Shown here piece by piece: positions 53,530 to 63,900 of a stretch of 64,000 nucleotides of DNA. Numbering within the stretch: position 1 is the first letter of the stretch; each line of letters starts with the position of its first letter. A program made the position numbers and the translations under genes. The notes beneath the pieces were generated by a model. The model was not told the DNA's origin, ran no database searches, and saw only the letters and a program-made list of their open reading frames with translations. Source of the stretch: CAXBES01 sp963974915 (lineage in GTDB: Bacteria; Bacteroidota; Bacteroidia; Flavobacteriales; Flavobacteriaceae); assembly GCA_963974915.1 (NCBI GenBank), contig CAXBES010000009.1:1-64000 (forward strand), in the 5' to 3' direction.

Positions 53530-54945
53530 ATGCGTAACCTACTCATATGTTGTATTGCCCTTTGGGCCGTAACGGCTATTGCTCAAAATAAGCAAGTGTT
53601 GTATGGCTTAGAAGATATACCCCAATCTTTATTGTTGAATCCGGGCGCTAAGGTGTTTCAGAAAAAACACTACGGAATACCTTTCTTATCTCAAATTCAT
53701 TTCAATGCGGGGTCCTCCGGGGTGTCTGCTTACGATATTTTTGGAAATTCAGGAGAGGATATAAATACCAAGATCCGCAATAAGATTTTTGAATTAAAAA
53801 ACACAGATTTTTTCACAGCTACCGAACAGTTAGAACTAATTAGTTTTGGTTGGAGAAACAAAAAAGATATTTACTTTTCAGGAGGGATTTATCAGGAATT
53901 AGATTTTATTACCTATTTCCCCAGGGATCTCGCTATCCTGGCGTGGGAAGGAAATAGAGATTATCTAAATTATGAATTTGATCTAGGTGAAATAAGTACG
54001 ACGGGAGATCTATTAACGGTATATCATTTTGGAATTAATAAAGCTGTTTCTAAAAAACTGACAGTTGGGGCACGAATAAAACTTTACTCCAGTATGTTTA
54101 ATTTCAGAAGTACGAACAACAGGGGAACATTTGTTAGTAGGTTAGGGGATGGTGACGTAAATATCTACGAACATACTGTGGAAAATGCAAACGTTAAAGT
54201 AGAAACTTCGGGCTATGCCCCTCTTCGCGAACTTGATGGAGCGAATGAAGTGACAAGCGAAATTTTGGGACGTGCTTTCTTTGGAGGTAATTTTGGATTG
54301 GGAGTTGACATTGGAGCTACATACGACTTTACGGACAAATTGAGTGGAAGCGCTAGTTTTCTCGATGTTGGAGCTATCTTTCATAGCAAAGATGTTGAAA
54401 CATATGAAGCCAGTGGCAGCTATACGCTCGACGGTATTGAACTTATATTTCCTCCACTTGCAGATGGCCAAAGCACCATCCCGTATTACGACGACCTTAC
54501 AGATGAGATTGAAGAGGCCATACCAGTTGATACCTTGCATAATTCGTATTCACAGTTTAGACCTGTAAAGTTTAACGCTAGTTTAAAGTATAGCTTTGGA
54601 AGACCTACCGATGGGAGGGACGATTGCGATTGTAGAGGAATGGACAAGTCGATCGTGCGCAGTCAGGCGGTAGGTGTTCAGTATTACAGTATTTTTAGGC
54701 CGAAAGGTCCACAAATGGCAGGAACACTTTTCTATTACCGAAGGTTTTACAATTTTCTTGCTGCGAAAGCAACATATACTGTTGATTCATATTCTTATTC
54801 GAATGTTGGTCTGGGATTGGTTGCAGATATTGGAGCAGTAAATTTTTATATAGCGGCAGATAATCTTTTGCGCTTAGAAAATATTGCAAAGGCAAATAGT
54901 ATATCTTTACAACTTGGTTTCAATATAAAGATCGATCAAGAATGA
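53530..54945 (+). CDS. DUF5723-type outer-membrane protein
   Basis: 471-residue exported protein with a signal peptide ending WAVTAIAQ. Long stretches alternate polar and hydrophobic residues as in beta barrels, and the C-terminus ISLQLGFNIKIDQE looks like a final outer-membrane strand. Start features such as SLLLNPGAKVFQKKHYGIPF resemble DUF5723 proteins of Bacteroidota. A Cys pair in DDCDCRGMD lies at about 360. The function of the family is not known. It is the second gene of a three-gene envelope operon. Confidence 0.75.
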   Translation: MRNLLICCIALWAVTAIAQNKQVLYGLEDIPQSLLLNPGAKVFQKKHYGIPFLSQIHFNAGSSGVSAYDIFGNSGEDINTKIRNKIFELKNTDFFTATEQLELISFGWRNKKDIYFSGGIYQELDFITYFPRDLAILAWEGNRDYLNYEFDLGEISTTGDLLTVYHFGINKAVSKKLTVGARIKLYSSMFNFRSTNNRGTFVSRLGDGDVNIYEHTVENANVKVETSGYAPLRELDGANEVTSEILGRAFFGGNFGLGVDIGATYDFTDKLSGSASFLDVGAIFHSKDVETYEASGSYTLDGIELIFPPLADGQSTIPYYDDLTDEIEEAIPVDTLHNSYSQFRPVKFNASLKYSFGRPTDGRDDCDCRGMDKSIVRSQAVGVQYYSIFRPKGPQMAGTLFYYRRFYNFLAAKATYTVDSYSYSNVGLGLVADIGAVNFYIAADNLLRLENIAKANSISLQLGFNIKIDQE

Positions 54946-55760
54946 CACGTTTTACTATTGTTTTACTCTTTACTTTTAGTTTCTTCTCAAACAGTTTCTC
55001 TCAAAGTAACTTAAATGATTATAGTTATGTGGTGGTGCCTGAGAGTTTTGAATTTATTGCACAACGCGACGAATATCAATTAAACTCACTTACGAAACAT
55101 TTATTTAACTCTAATGGATTTAATGCCTTCCTAAACACCGAACTTCCGGATGTGCGAAGATGCGATGGTCTTTGGGCAGATGTAGAAGGCTCCCTAGGGT
55201 TTATTTATACCAAAATTGTTGTAGTTGTTAAGGACTGTAATGGCAACGAACTTTTTAGAAGCGAAGAGGGGAAGAGTAAGATCAAAGCGTTTAACCGAAC
55301 CTATCATGACGCGCTTCGAAAAGCCTTCAGAAGTATTGCGGCACTTCATGTAAGTCAGAAAGAAGTTGAAATTTTTGGGAAAGATGATGAAAATCCAACT
55401 CAAAATGTAAAAGTTGAGAAGGAGAAGAGGGATGAGAATGCCAATACCGATAGTGGTGTTAGAAAAGCATCTAATGTTTCTTCCGAAGAAATAATAATAC
55501 TTCCGAAGGAGAAATTTTCAAGTTACAATAGAGGGAAAAGATCATATCTACTTCGAAAAACGAATACGGGCTTTAGTTTGTATGAAGAAAATGAAACCGT
55601 CGCTGATGGTTTAATGCTTGTGGGAGAAATTGATGTAATAGATGGCTTGATTAATTTTAAACTTACTACCGGAGAAACCTACGATGCAAAATTTGATACT
55701 ACCGGTAATTTGATTGTAACTATGGGTAAAGAGATTCAAATTTATAAGAAATCTCTTTAG
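54942..55760 (+). CDS. Secreted protein of unknown function
   Basis: 272-residue exported protein with a signal peptide ending SNSFSQ. Residues 20-120 form a compact alpha/beta region (DYSYVVVPESFEFIAQRDEY and VEGSLGFIYTKIVVVVKDCN). This recalls small lipoprotein-like domains that bind peptidoglycan or partner proteins, but no assignment is made. A Lys/Glu-rich linker at about 150-175 separates a beta-rich C-terminal region. Its start overlaps the DUF5723 gene by 4 bases and its stop overlaps that of the convergent rarA gene. Confidence 0.6.
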   Translation: MTRFTIVLLFTFSFFSNSFSQSNLNDYSYVVVPESFEFIAQRDEYQLNSLTKHLFNSNGFNAFLNTELPDVRRCDGLWADVEGSLGFIYTKIVVVVKDCNGNELFRSEEGKSKIKAFNRTYHDALRKAFRSIAALHVSQKEVEIFGKDDENPTQNVKVEKEKRDENANTDSGVRKASNVSSEEIIILPKEKFSSYNRGKRSYLLRKTNTGFSLYEENETVADGLMLVGEIDVIDGLINFKLTTGETYDAKFDTTGNLIVTMGKEIQIYKKSL

Positions 55761-57034
55761 TAATTGTATTTATCCTTCCAAAGACTTTTTAAATAAGTTC
55801 GAAGTGAATTTTCTTTTGTGTTTCTACCGGGTTTAAAAAGAGCGGTACCTGAGATTTCCTCGGGTAAGAATTCGTGCGGAGTAAAATTTCCTTCATAATT
55901 ATGCGCATATTCATAGTTTTTTCCATAACCAAGCTCCTTCATTAGTTTGGTAGGCGCGTTTCTTATTGAAAATGGCACAGAGAGGTCTCCTGTTCTCTTT
56001 ACCAATTGTTGAGCTTCATTGATCGCGGCATACGAGGCATTGCTCTTAGGAGATGAAGCTAGATAAATTGTACACTGACTAAGAATGATGCGCGATTCGG
56101 GATAGCCAATCACACTTACAGCCTGAAAAGTATTGTTGGCAAGTACCAGGGCGGTTGGATTAGCATTCCCAATGTCTTCCGAAGCCAAAATAAGTAATCT
56201 TCGAGCGATAAATTTTACATCTTCCCCACCTTCTATCATTCTGGCGAGCCAGTACACAGCAGCGTTTGGGTCACTTCCCCGAATAGATTTAATAAAAGCG
56301 GAAATTATGTCGTAGTGCTGTTCTCCTGTCTTGTCATAAAGCACAGTATTTTTCTGCACTTTTTGCTGTACCATTTCGTTAGTGATAGTTATTTTATCAC
56401 TTTTTTCTGAAAGGACTACCAACTCTAGTATATTGAGGAGCTTACGTGCGTCGCCACCGGAAAGCTTAATAATTGCTTCAGTTTCCTGTAACTGAATTTT
56501 TTTTTCTGAAAGAATTTCATCTTGGGCTATAGCTCGTTTCAACAGAGCTTCGAGATCGTTTTTACTGAAGGCATTGAGAACATACACCTGACATCTTGAT
56601 AAAAGTGCAGGAATAACTTCAAAACTGGGATTCTCGGTTGTTGCACCTATTAAAGTTATCCATCCTTTTTCTACGGCACCTAGCAGTGAATCCTGTTGAG
56701 ATTTACTAAATCTATGAATCTCATCGATAAACAGTATTGGATTTTTAGTTGAGAACAAGGTATCTTGCTTCTTAGCTTTTTCTATCACCTCACGCACTGC
56801 CGCCACCCCATTATCTACTGCACTCAATGTGAAGAAGGGTCGGCCGGATTCATTTGCGATAATAGTTGCCAAAGTAGTTTTACCGGTACCGGGTGGGCCC
56901 CATAAGATAAGAGAGGATAATATCCCCGAGCTTAGTTGTGCAGTGAGTGTTCCGTCTGGGCCGATGAGGTGTTGCTGACTCAGATACTCTGTAAGAGTTT
57001 TAGGTCTAATTCGTTCTGCTAAAGGTATGCTCAT
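55757..57034 (-). CDS. rarA: Replication-associated recombination protein RarA (MgsA)
   Basis: 425-residue AAA+ ATPase related to clamp loaders, acting at stalled replication forks. Walker A GPPGTGKTT is at 46-54, Walker B FIDEIHRFSKSQQDSLLGAV near 102, sensor 1 LIGATTENPSFEV, and the arginine-finger region PALLSRCQVYVL follows. The C-terminal part (about 230-425) with SIRGSDPNAAVYWLARMIEG matches MgsA/RarA. Its stop overlaps the stop of the convergent upstream gene by 4 bases. Confidence 0.95.
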   Translation of the reverse strand: MSIPLAERIRPKTLTEYLSQQHLIGPDGTLTAQLSSGILSSLILWGPPGTGKTTLATIIANESGRPFFTLSAVDNGVAAVREVIEKAKKQDTLFSTKNPILFIDEIHRFSKSQQDSLLGAVEKGWITLIGATTENPSFEVIPALLSRCQVYVLNAFSKNDLEALLKRAIAQDEILSEKKIQLQETEAIIKLSGGDARKLLNILELVVLSEKSDKITITNEMVQQKVQKNTVLYDKTGEQHYDIISAFIKSIRGSDPNAAVYWLARMIEGGEDVKFIARRLLILASEDIGNANPTALVLANNTFQAVSVIGYPESRIILSQCTIYLASSPKSNASYAAINEAQQLVKRTGDLSVPFSIRNAPTKLMKELGYGKNYEYAHNYEGNFTPHEFLPEEISGTALFKPGRNTKENSLRTYLKSLWKDKYNY

Positions 57035-57084
57035 AGTGGGTAAAATTACAATTTTATAACTGCCTATTCACTGACAATTTATCA

Positions 57085-57092
57085 TAAATTTG
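57085..57092 (+). promoter_or_regulatory. Promoter -7 box for the rhomboid gene
   Basis: TAAATTTG fits TAnnTTTG and ends 32 bases before the ATG at 57125. No TTG box is clear upstream. Confidence 0.4.
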
Positions 57093-57124
57093 AATTTGGG
57101 TGTGTTTTTTGAATTGAGAGTCTT

Positions 57125-57871
57125 ATGTCTAAAACAAAAGGATTAGAATTTACTGCGGGTGTCATTGGTTATCCAATTGCACTTGTTTTATGTATGTGGA
57201 TTGTATTTTGGATAGAAATAAGATTTCATTTAGATTTTAATTATTTAGGGATTTATCCATTGAAAACTGAAGGACTAAGAGGGGTATTATTTGGACCTTT
57301 TATTCATAGTAATCTGCAACATTTATTTAATAATTCTGTGCCATTATTTGTTCTAACTTCAGGACTATTTTATTTCTACAGAAATATTAGCTGGAAGGTT
57401 TTAATATATGGATTGTTCTTAACGGGTATTACTACATGGCTTATAGGCAGACCGGCCTACCATATTGGAGCGAGCGGGGTAGTTTATATGTTAGTAGCAT
57501 TTTTATTCTTTAAAGGAGTTTTATCGAAACAGTTTCAGTTAATTGCTTTGTCGCTAGTTGTAGTCTTTTTATATGGCGGGTTGTTGTGGTATGTCTTTCC
57601 AATAGATCCGAAGATATCATGGGAAGGTCATTTGTCAGGCTTTGGAATTGGTTTCTTGTTCGCATTGATATTCAGAGAAATTCCAATTGAAAATAAGAAG
57701 TATTATTGGCAAAAAGAGGACTACAACCCGGAAGAAGATGAATTCCTGCAGCAATTTGACGAAAATGGGAACTTTATTGAAACGAAACCGGAAGTTGAAG
57801 AAGATTCTCAAGCACCAAAAATTCAGATCAGATATACAATTAGAAAGAAAGACTCAGACGAATCCAGTTAG
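57125..57871 (+). CDS. Rhomboid family intramembrane serine protease
   Basis: 248-residue inner-membrane protease with about six hydrophobic helices. The catalytic Ser is Ser117 in HIGASGVVYM and the catalytic His is His169 in SWEGHLSGFGIG; the HSNLQHLFNN stretch at 61-70 supplies the oxyanion-side residues. The hydrophilic C-terminal tail from about 190 is cytoplasmic and rich in Glu and Lys. Substrates are unknown. It ends 2 bases before the convergent rlmB stop. Confidence 0.92.
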   Translation: MSKTKGLEFTAGVIGYPIALVLCMWIVFWIEIRFHLDFNYLGIYPLKTEGLRGVLFGPFIHSNLQHLFNNSVPLFVLTSGLFYFYRNISWKVLIYGLFLTGITTWLIGRPAYHIGASGVVYMLVAFLFFKGVLSKQFQLIALSLVVVFLYGGLLWYVFPIDPKISWEGHLSGFGIGFLFALIFREIPIENKKYYWQKEDYNPEEDEFLQQFDENGNFIETKPEVEEDSQAPKIQIRYTIRKKDSDESS

Positions 57872-57873
57872 TT

Positions 57874-58608
57874 TCAAATTCGTTGTCTAATCACTTCATA
57901 AAGAAAGGCGCCACACGCGACAGATACATTAAGAGAATTGATTTCTCCTACCATTGGAAGGGCGGCTTTTTCATTGGCAATGGCTAAGACAGATTTGGAT
58001 ACTCCCTTTCCTTCAGAGCCCATAATTATTGCTAAAGGTTTTTTAAGATCGAGATTGTAAATCACACTTTCCGTTTTCTCCGTTGCTGCGATAGTAGATA
58101 TACCTGAACCTTGCAAATAGTAAATAGCATCTTTAATGTGATCTACTTTACATATGGGAATGTTAAAAATAGCACCTGCCGACGTTTTTACAGTATCACC
58201 CGTAATTGGTGCACCTCCTTTTTTCTGAATAATCACTGCGCTTACTCCTGTACATTCTGCTGTTCTTAGAATAGCACCAAAGTTACGAACATCGCTAATT
58301 TGATCAAGAATTAAAAAAAGAGGGGACTTTTCGTTAGCTAAAGCCTTTTCAACAATATTTTCAAGACTTTCAAATTCGATTGGAGATGTTACTCCTACAA
58401 TGCCTTGATGATTGCTGTGAATAAGCTTATTTAGCTTTTCAATTGGCACATATGATATGGTGGTGTTTAGGCTTTCAAGATCCTTTATTATTGCGTCTAT
58501 TTTTGGATTGGATATTCCCTTTTGGATATAAACTTTATCCATCACGGTTTCAGACTTAATTGCTTCAATAATGGGATAAATTCCGAAAATGAGTGTTTCT
58601 TTTTTCAT
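57874..58608 (-). CDS. rlmB: 23S rRNA (guanosine-2'-O-)-methyltransferase RlmB type
   Basis: 244-residue SpoU-family RNA methyltransferase. The N-terminal substrate-binding domain starts LIFGIYPIIEAI. The SPOUT knot motifs are LILDQISDVRNFGAILRTAE, IIMGSEGKGVS and LPMVGEINSLNVSVACGAFL. It is expected to methylate a 23S rRNA guanosine; the exact site is taken from the family. The ATG at 58608 is chosen over 58629, which adds a non-family VFYFYH leader. Confidence 0.92.
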   Translation of the reverse strand: MKKETLIFGIYPIIEAIKSETVMDKVYIQKGISNPKIDAIIKDLESLNTTISYVPIEKLNKLIHSNHQGIVGVTSPIEFESLENIVEKALANEKSPLFLILDQISDVRNFGAILRTAECTGVSAVIIQKKGGAPITGDTVKTSAGAIFNIPICKVDHIKDAIYYLQGSGISTIAATEKTESVIYNLDLKKPLAIIMGSEGKGVSKSVLAIANEKAALPMVGEINSLNVSVACGAFLYEVIRQRI

Positions 58609-58620
58609 ATGGTAAAAATA

Positions 58621-58650
58621 AAAAACCATCCGCTAATGCGAATGGTTTTT
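58621..58650 (-). terminator. Terminator after the Sus-type lipoprotein gene
   Basis: 13-bp stem with one mismatch (58621-58633 with 58638-58650) and a TAAT loop, followed on the minus strand by TTTTT. It ends the susC-susD-lipoprotein transcript and lies just upstream of rlmB. Confidence 0.72.
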
Positions 58651-58674
58651 ATATATAATAAATGATATATCTAA

Positions 58675-59256
58675 TTATTCATCAGGATCATCAAATGTAA
58701 CTTCATAGTTAAATGCTTGCAACAATCCTGCTGCCGACATTAATACCTGATCGGTATTTGCACCATTCCAAGCACCAGACCCATTTGGATCACCTGGCTC
58801 TACAGGGCAATCAACACAAGCAGATTGATTGTAATCATAAACTAATCCGTCAACAGTAGTTGCAGTTCCGAAAAATTCGAAGCTATCTCCTTCAGCGAAT
58901 GTAGAAACATCTACGCCAAATAAAGCAGCCATATCTGCAGCTGTGAAACCAACGTCAAATGGGAAAGTTGTAGTACTCTTATAAGCAATAGTGTCTGTTG
59001 TAGCACCTGTAAAGTCCCCTCTTACGGATAAGCTATAAGTAGCAATGTTACCATTTGGGTCTTCTGTTAACGCTGTAAAACTAGCACTAGCGGGATCTGC
59101 ACCTGCATCAAATTCTGGAGCTGACACAAATTTTACAAATCCTCCATTTCCTAATTCAGGAAATCTCCAATCCTCTCTTTGCTCGCAACTTGAAAATGCT
59201 GTTAAAGCTATAACGGCTACAAGCACTAGAGAAAAATATTTATTTGTTTTTAACAT
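58675..59256 (-). CDS. Lipoprotein in a SusCD locus
   Basis: 193-residue lipoprotein with lipobox TAFSSC (Cys24). The mature region is beta-rich and starts with an acidic, aromatic segment (EQREDWRFPELGNGGFVKF), recalling short SusE-like outer-surface lipoproteins. Two Cys in CVDC (about 143-146) may pair. It lies 21 bases downstream of susD on the same strand, so it probably helps the SusCD complex capture its substrate. No closer family is recognised. Confidence 0.75.
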   Translation of the reverse strand: MLKTNKYFSLVLVAVIALTAFSSCEQREDWRFPELGNGGFVKFVSAPEFDAGADPASASFTALTEDPNGNIATYSLSVRGDFTGATTDTIAYKSTTTFPFDVGFTAADMAALFGVDVSTFAEGDSFEFFGTATTVDGLVYDYNQSACVDCPVEPGDPNGSGAWNGANTDQVLMSAAGLLQAFNYEVTFDDPDE

Positions 59257-59277
59257 AATAGTATTTTTTAGATGTTG

Positions 59278-60903
59278 TTAGTCAATGAAATTTGCAGGAT
59301 TATTATCCCAGAACACTTGAGTAGTCAAAGTTTGTTGATTAATATTTGGATTATTAATCACCTCGTTTGATGGGTAACTCCAAACTCTTGGGAATGGACC
59401 CGCAGCGATAATAGGACTTTGCAAATTAGGCTCACCGGTTCTTCTGTATGTGTTATATGGTTCTGTTCCATTTCCATAAGAAGCAATTAACCACTCTCTA
59501 GCGATAACAGCAAGTTTTTGTTGTGTAGTCCCAGCGTTGAATTCAGCTAATGTTTCTGCTACCTTAGCATTAATGTCACCATCGGTCATACCAAGACCGT
59601 CAGTTGCTAATCCTGCAGCAAAATCACGTACTTTATTCATGCTTAATCTCATTCCTTGCTCTAACAAGGTAGCTGGATTACCTGCCGTACCTAATGTAAG
59701 TGCAGCTTCCGCTAATGCAAAGTGTGTTGTAGAAGCAAGGTAGTAAGGCATGATTCCTTCACCATCTAAAGATTCGGATACAGCTCTGGCTTGTTCAAAA
59801 AGATCTCTATCAAATGCTCCTCCTGCAGGATAAACTCCATACGTAGTTCTCTTAGTCGCATCGTTTGGAAGACCTTCATCATCAGTATGATCTCTACCCC
59901 AGTATAAATTACCAACATAGCAGTAGTCATAGATAGCACCACCATTAACACAAGGTAAATCTGAACCTGAAGGCGCAGAACTTCTCTGACGATAGAAATA
60001 GTAACGTGCTCTTGGGTCTATATTACCGGTTTCAACGAAAGGTGCTTGATCGTCACCAACATTCATGATGTCATATAAGTAATTACTCATATAAGTTGCT
60101 GCACCGGCTGCTAAATAATTACCTGTAAAGTAAGGATGTCTACTTTCCGGATCTAAAGTAGTTCCGTATTGAAATTGAAAATCCTCTTCTGTTGTATCAA
60201 TAATATTCTGACTCGCAGCTGCATTAATACCTGCTGTTGCTCCAGCCGGATCAACTAAACGCATATTAAGATATGCTCTAATTTTTAATGAATTTGCAAG
60301 AGCAATCCAGTTTTCAGCATTAAAGTCTCCATAAAATTGATCTTCAGGAGTTCTTAAAGAACCACTGCTTAAATTCGCAATAGCATCGTCTAAAAGTGCG
60401 ATCTGAGCCGCATAAACCTCTGCACCACTATCGGCTACAGGATTTGGGAATTCCTCTGGCTGCACTGCTTGAGAATAAGGTACATCTCCAACAAAGTCAA
60501 CAAGTAACATATATGCATAGGCTTCTAAAACTTGAGCCATACCAATATGGTTTGGAATTCCATCAGGATCATTAGCGTCAATTTCACCTAATAAATCAAT
60601 ATTTGAAAACATCTGGTAAGATTGAAACCATGGACGAGTAGTCCCGTTCAATTCTAAATTGTCTACAACGTTGTTGTAAGAACCGAATTGATTGATCATT
60701 CTGGTAAGAGCCATAGAAGTAACTGCATATCTGTTTGCACTATTTCTAAAGTTTAACTGAATGTCATTTAGAACAAAATTTGGATCTGCCGAACCAACAG
60801 TGATATTATTCGGACTCTCTAAAAGGTCCAACTCACCAGTTTCACAACCTACAAGGACAGTAAGTAAGGAAGCTATTAGAGTTATTTTAAATATGTTTTT
60901 CAT
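59278..60903 (-). CDS. SusD/RagB-type outer-membrane lipoprotein
   Basis: 541-residue lipoprotein with lipobox LVGC (Cys20). The SusD-like signs are AYMLLVDFVGDVPYSQAVQP near 131-150, then QIALLDDAIANLSSG, NWIALANSLKIRAYLNMRLV, and the C-terminal AVIAREWLIASYGNGTEPYN. Such proteins form a lid on the SusC barrel and bind oligosaccharide or peptide. This form is closest to the SusD-like/starch-binding outer-membrane family 2 group. It lies downstream of susC. Confidence 0.92.
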   Translation of the reverse strand: MKNIFKITLIASLLTVLVGCETGELDLLESPNNITVGSADPNFVLNDIQLNFRNSANRYAVTSMALTRMINQFGSYNNVVDNLELNGTTRPWFQSYQMFSNIDLLGEIDANDPDGIPNHIGMAQVLEAYAYMLLVDFVGDVPYSQAVQPEEFPNPVADSGAEVYAAQIALLDDAIANLSSGSLRTPEDQFYGDFNAENWIALANSLKIRAYLNMRLVDPAGATAGINAAASQNIIDTTEEDFQFQYGTTLDPESRHPYFTGNYLAAGAATYMSNYLYDIMNVGDDQAPFVETGNIDPRARYYFYRQRSSAPSGSDLPCVNGGAIYDYCYVGNLYWGRDHTDDEGLPNDATKRTTYGVYPAGGAFDRDLFEQARAVSESLDGEGIMPYYLASTTHFALAEAALTLGTAGNPATLLEQGMRLSMNKVRDFAAGLATDGLGMTDGDINAKVAETLAEFNAGTTQQKLAVIAREWLIASYGNGTEPYNTYRRTGEPNLQSPIIAAGPFPRVWSYPSNEVINNPNINQQTLTTQVFWDNNPANFID

Positions 60904-60986
60904 AATGTTTTATTTAAATATTTTGAGTGTAATCAATAGTATAACAGTTCAAGTATCGTTTTACTACCTTCTTATACACATTTTTT

Positions 60987-63900
60987 TTAGAATGTTGCTT
61001 TAACGCTGAATGAATAACGTCTGTTAGACGGTCCAGTTTGGAATTCCAGTCCGGCACCATTACCTACACCTGTACTCAATGCTTCAGGATCGATATTGAA
61101 TGCTTGTGGAATGTTAAATGTTCTCACATATAAGTTCTGTCCAGAAAGAGAGAAACTTACTTTTCCGAATGGAGTTTTCTCCAATGATTTTTCTGAAAGA
61201 TCATACGTTAAAGATACCTCTCTCAATCTAAGGTGAGATGCATCATAAACACCTTGTCCAGATGGATCCACTAAGTTGATAAAGAAAACATCGTTAGCTC
61301 CAATTTGGATAGTGTTCTCAATTGGATTTCCTCCGGCATCTAATAATAACTCTCCTGTGTTAGGGTTAGCTAATAAACCAGGAATTACATAGGTTCCTTC
61401 TCTGTTGTCAACATTCACTGTTGTAACACCACGACGGTAGTACTGGCTAGCAGTTTGAGAGTAGAACTCACCTCCGTGTTGGTATTCAACCTGTGCACCT
61501 AAAGATATATTCTTGTAAGAGAATGTATGAATACTTGCCAAGTTCCAATCCGGATTAGGATCTGCTATAGTTTCAAGTGGAAGTGCTAAATCATCACTGT
61601 CAATGATCTTACCGGTATCCGGGTTTATTAATAATTGTCCTTCAACTCCTAAACCTAGAGGATTTTCTTCGGTGATATTTGCAGCATCGTAGCGAGTTGC
61701 ATAAGATCCTTTAATTACACCAAGAGGTTCTCCTTCTGAAGCGAAGTTACCAAGGTTAGAGAAACCTGCATAAGCAAATGCTTCTAGATCACCTAAATCG
61801 GTTACTTCGTTTTCATAAGCTGTAAAGTTGTTTCTTACATCCCAAGAAAAGTTATCTGATCTTAATGGTGTAAAGTTTAAACCAACTTCAACCCCTTGAA
61901 TTTCACTCTCCGCGATGTTGTCTGCGATAGATGTGTATCCGGTAGATGGATTCAACGGACGACTTACAATTTGGTCCTCGATTATTCTCTTGTACACAGT
62001 TGCATCTAAAGATAATCTACGGCTAAACATTTCAGCTTCAATACCTCCTTCAAATTCCTTTTGAAGCTCTGGCTGAAGTGCGTTGTTAGCTCTCTGTGTA
62101 GGTAATGAGTTAGTAGTAACACTATTTCCAGCTGAAGTTACAAATGCATTCGCTGTTGTAGAGAGTACATTTCTTGTGTTGTAAGGAGTTGGGAATCTCG
62201 CTGAAGTACCATAACTTGCTCTAAACTTCAATAAGTTCAACGCACCAGAAGAACTGATACCGTCTAAAGAAGTTGGGATAAAAGATAATGATGCTCCAGG
62301 ATAGAATAGTGATCTGTTTTCCTCTTCTAATGTTGATGCCCAGTCATTTCTTCCTGAAAGCGTTAAGAATAAGAAATTGTCATAGTCAAATTCAAGCTGT
62401 CCGTAAGCTCCTAAGATGTTACTTTCATTTCTGAAATCCATTCCGCCACCTGTAACTGGGTCGGTATTGTTTTGAGATACAAAGTTATTATGGTTAAAGA
62501 AACCAAATACAATTTGATTTGTACTTACGATACCAAACTGAGAATATGTATCACGTCTAGCGTTAAATCCAACCTGAGCGTTAAAATTAAGCTCGCTAGC
62601 TAATTCAATGTTGCTAAAGCTGAAGTTCAAGTTGTGATCATAAATAAAGTTTGTTCCTTCAGTGTTTCTTAAGTATCCTTCAATATAAGGGGCAGTAACG
62701 TTTCCTTTCGCTACTCGGTATTCTTGTGATTCAGTATATGTATCTAAACCGAATCTGTAAGACGCCAATATATTGTCGCTAATTTCATAACCGGCAGAAA
62801 GTTTTCCGAAGAAACGATTTGTTTTCTGCTCATTACCCGCATAGTTTAATAACCAGTATGGGTTTTCTTGGTCTGTTCTATAATAAACACTTTCTCTTGT
62901 ATTAGGATTCTCGAAAGGTAAATTATTCAAATCAAGGTTTCTTGGAATAAATAATGTACGTGTAAAGATAGAAAGTGCTCCGGCTGCGTTGTTTGCAGCA
63001 ATTGGTGGAGTATTAACTCGAAGGTTACTAAAGTTAGCAGTTCCGTCGAAGTTGAATTTATTTGAAAGTTTAGTTGATCCACCAATACCAATGTTATATC
63101 TGGTAAGTCCGTTATTCTTGATATACCCATCTTCAGTTGTGTAACCAAAGTTGATGTTGTAACGACTAGGTCCAGCTGCTCCGGCCACGTTTACAGACAT
63201 TGAGTTACCCAATCCTGTTCTGAAGAAATCTTCAACGTTATTAGGAACTGCTTCGTAAGGAATTTCAAGATCCTCGTATTGAGGGAAAATTGCCCCAAGT
63301 CCTGCGTAAGGGTGATCGATCATTAAATTATCTGCGAAAGCACCTCCCCAGTTTCCAACGAAACCAGCATTTGGAGTGTTGTCAGATCCTTGACCGTAGT
63401 CATTTTGGTAATCTGCAAGATTTGAAATTTCTGTTTGATAAACAGAAGAAGATACAGTTACTTCGAACTTCTTGTTAAGTTCTTTTGTACTTCCGTTTTT
63501 AGTTGTAATCAATACAACCCCATTTCTACCTTGCTGACCGTATAATACCGCAGCACTTAATCCCTTAAGGATACTTACGCTTTCGATATTGTTTGGATCT
63601 AAATCTAAGAAACGGCTACTTGTTACAGAGTTACCACCGGCAAAACCAGTTTGCAAGTTAGTACCAGCATCAAATGGTACACCATCTACCACAAATAATG
63701 GTTGGTTGTTACCATTAATGGAACTCTTTGAACGAATCACAAAATTTGTTCCCGATCCAGAAGCACCACTGTTACCAACGATTTGAACCCCGGCAACTTT
63801 ACCGTTAAGCGATCGCACTACATCAGATTCCGGCTTGTTTTCAACAGCTTCGGCATCTAACGTACTAACAGCGTATCCTAGGGCTTTTTTCTCTCTAGGA

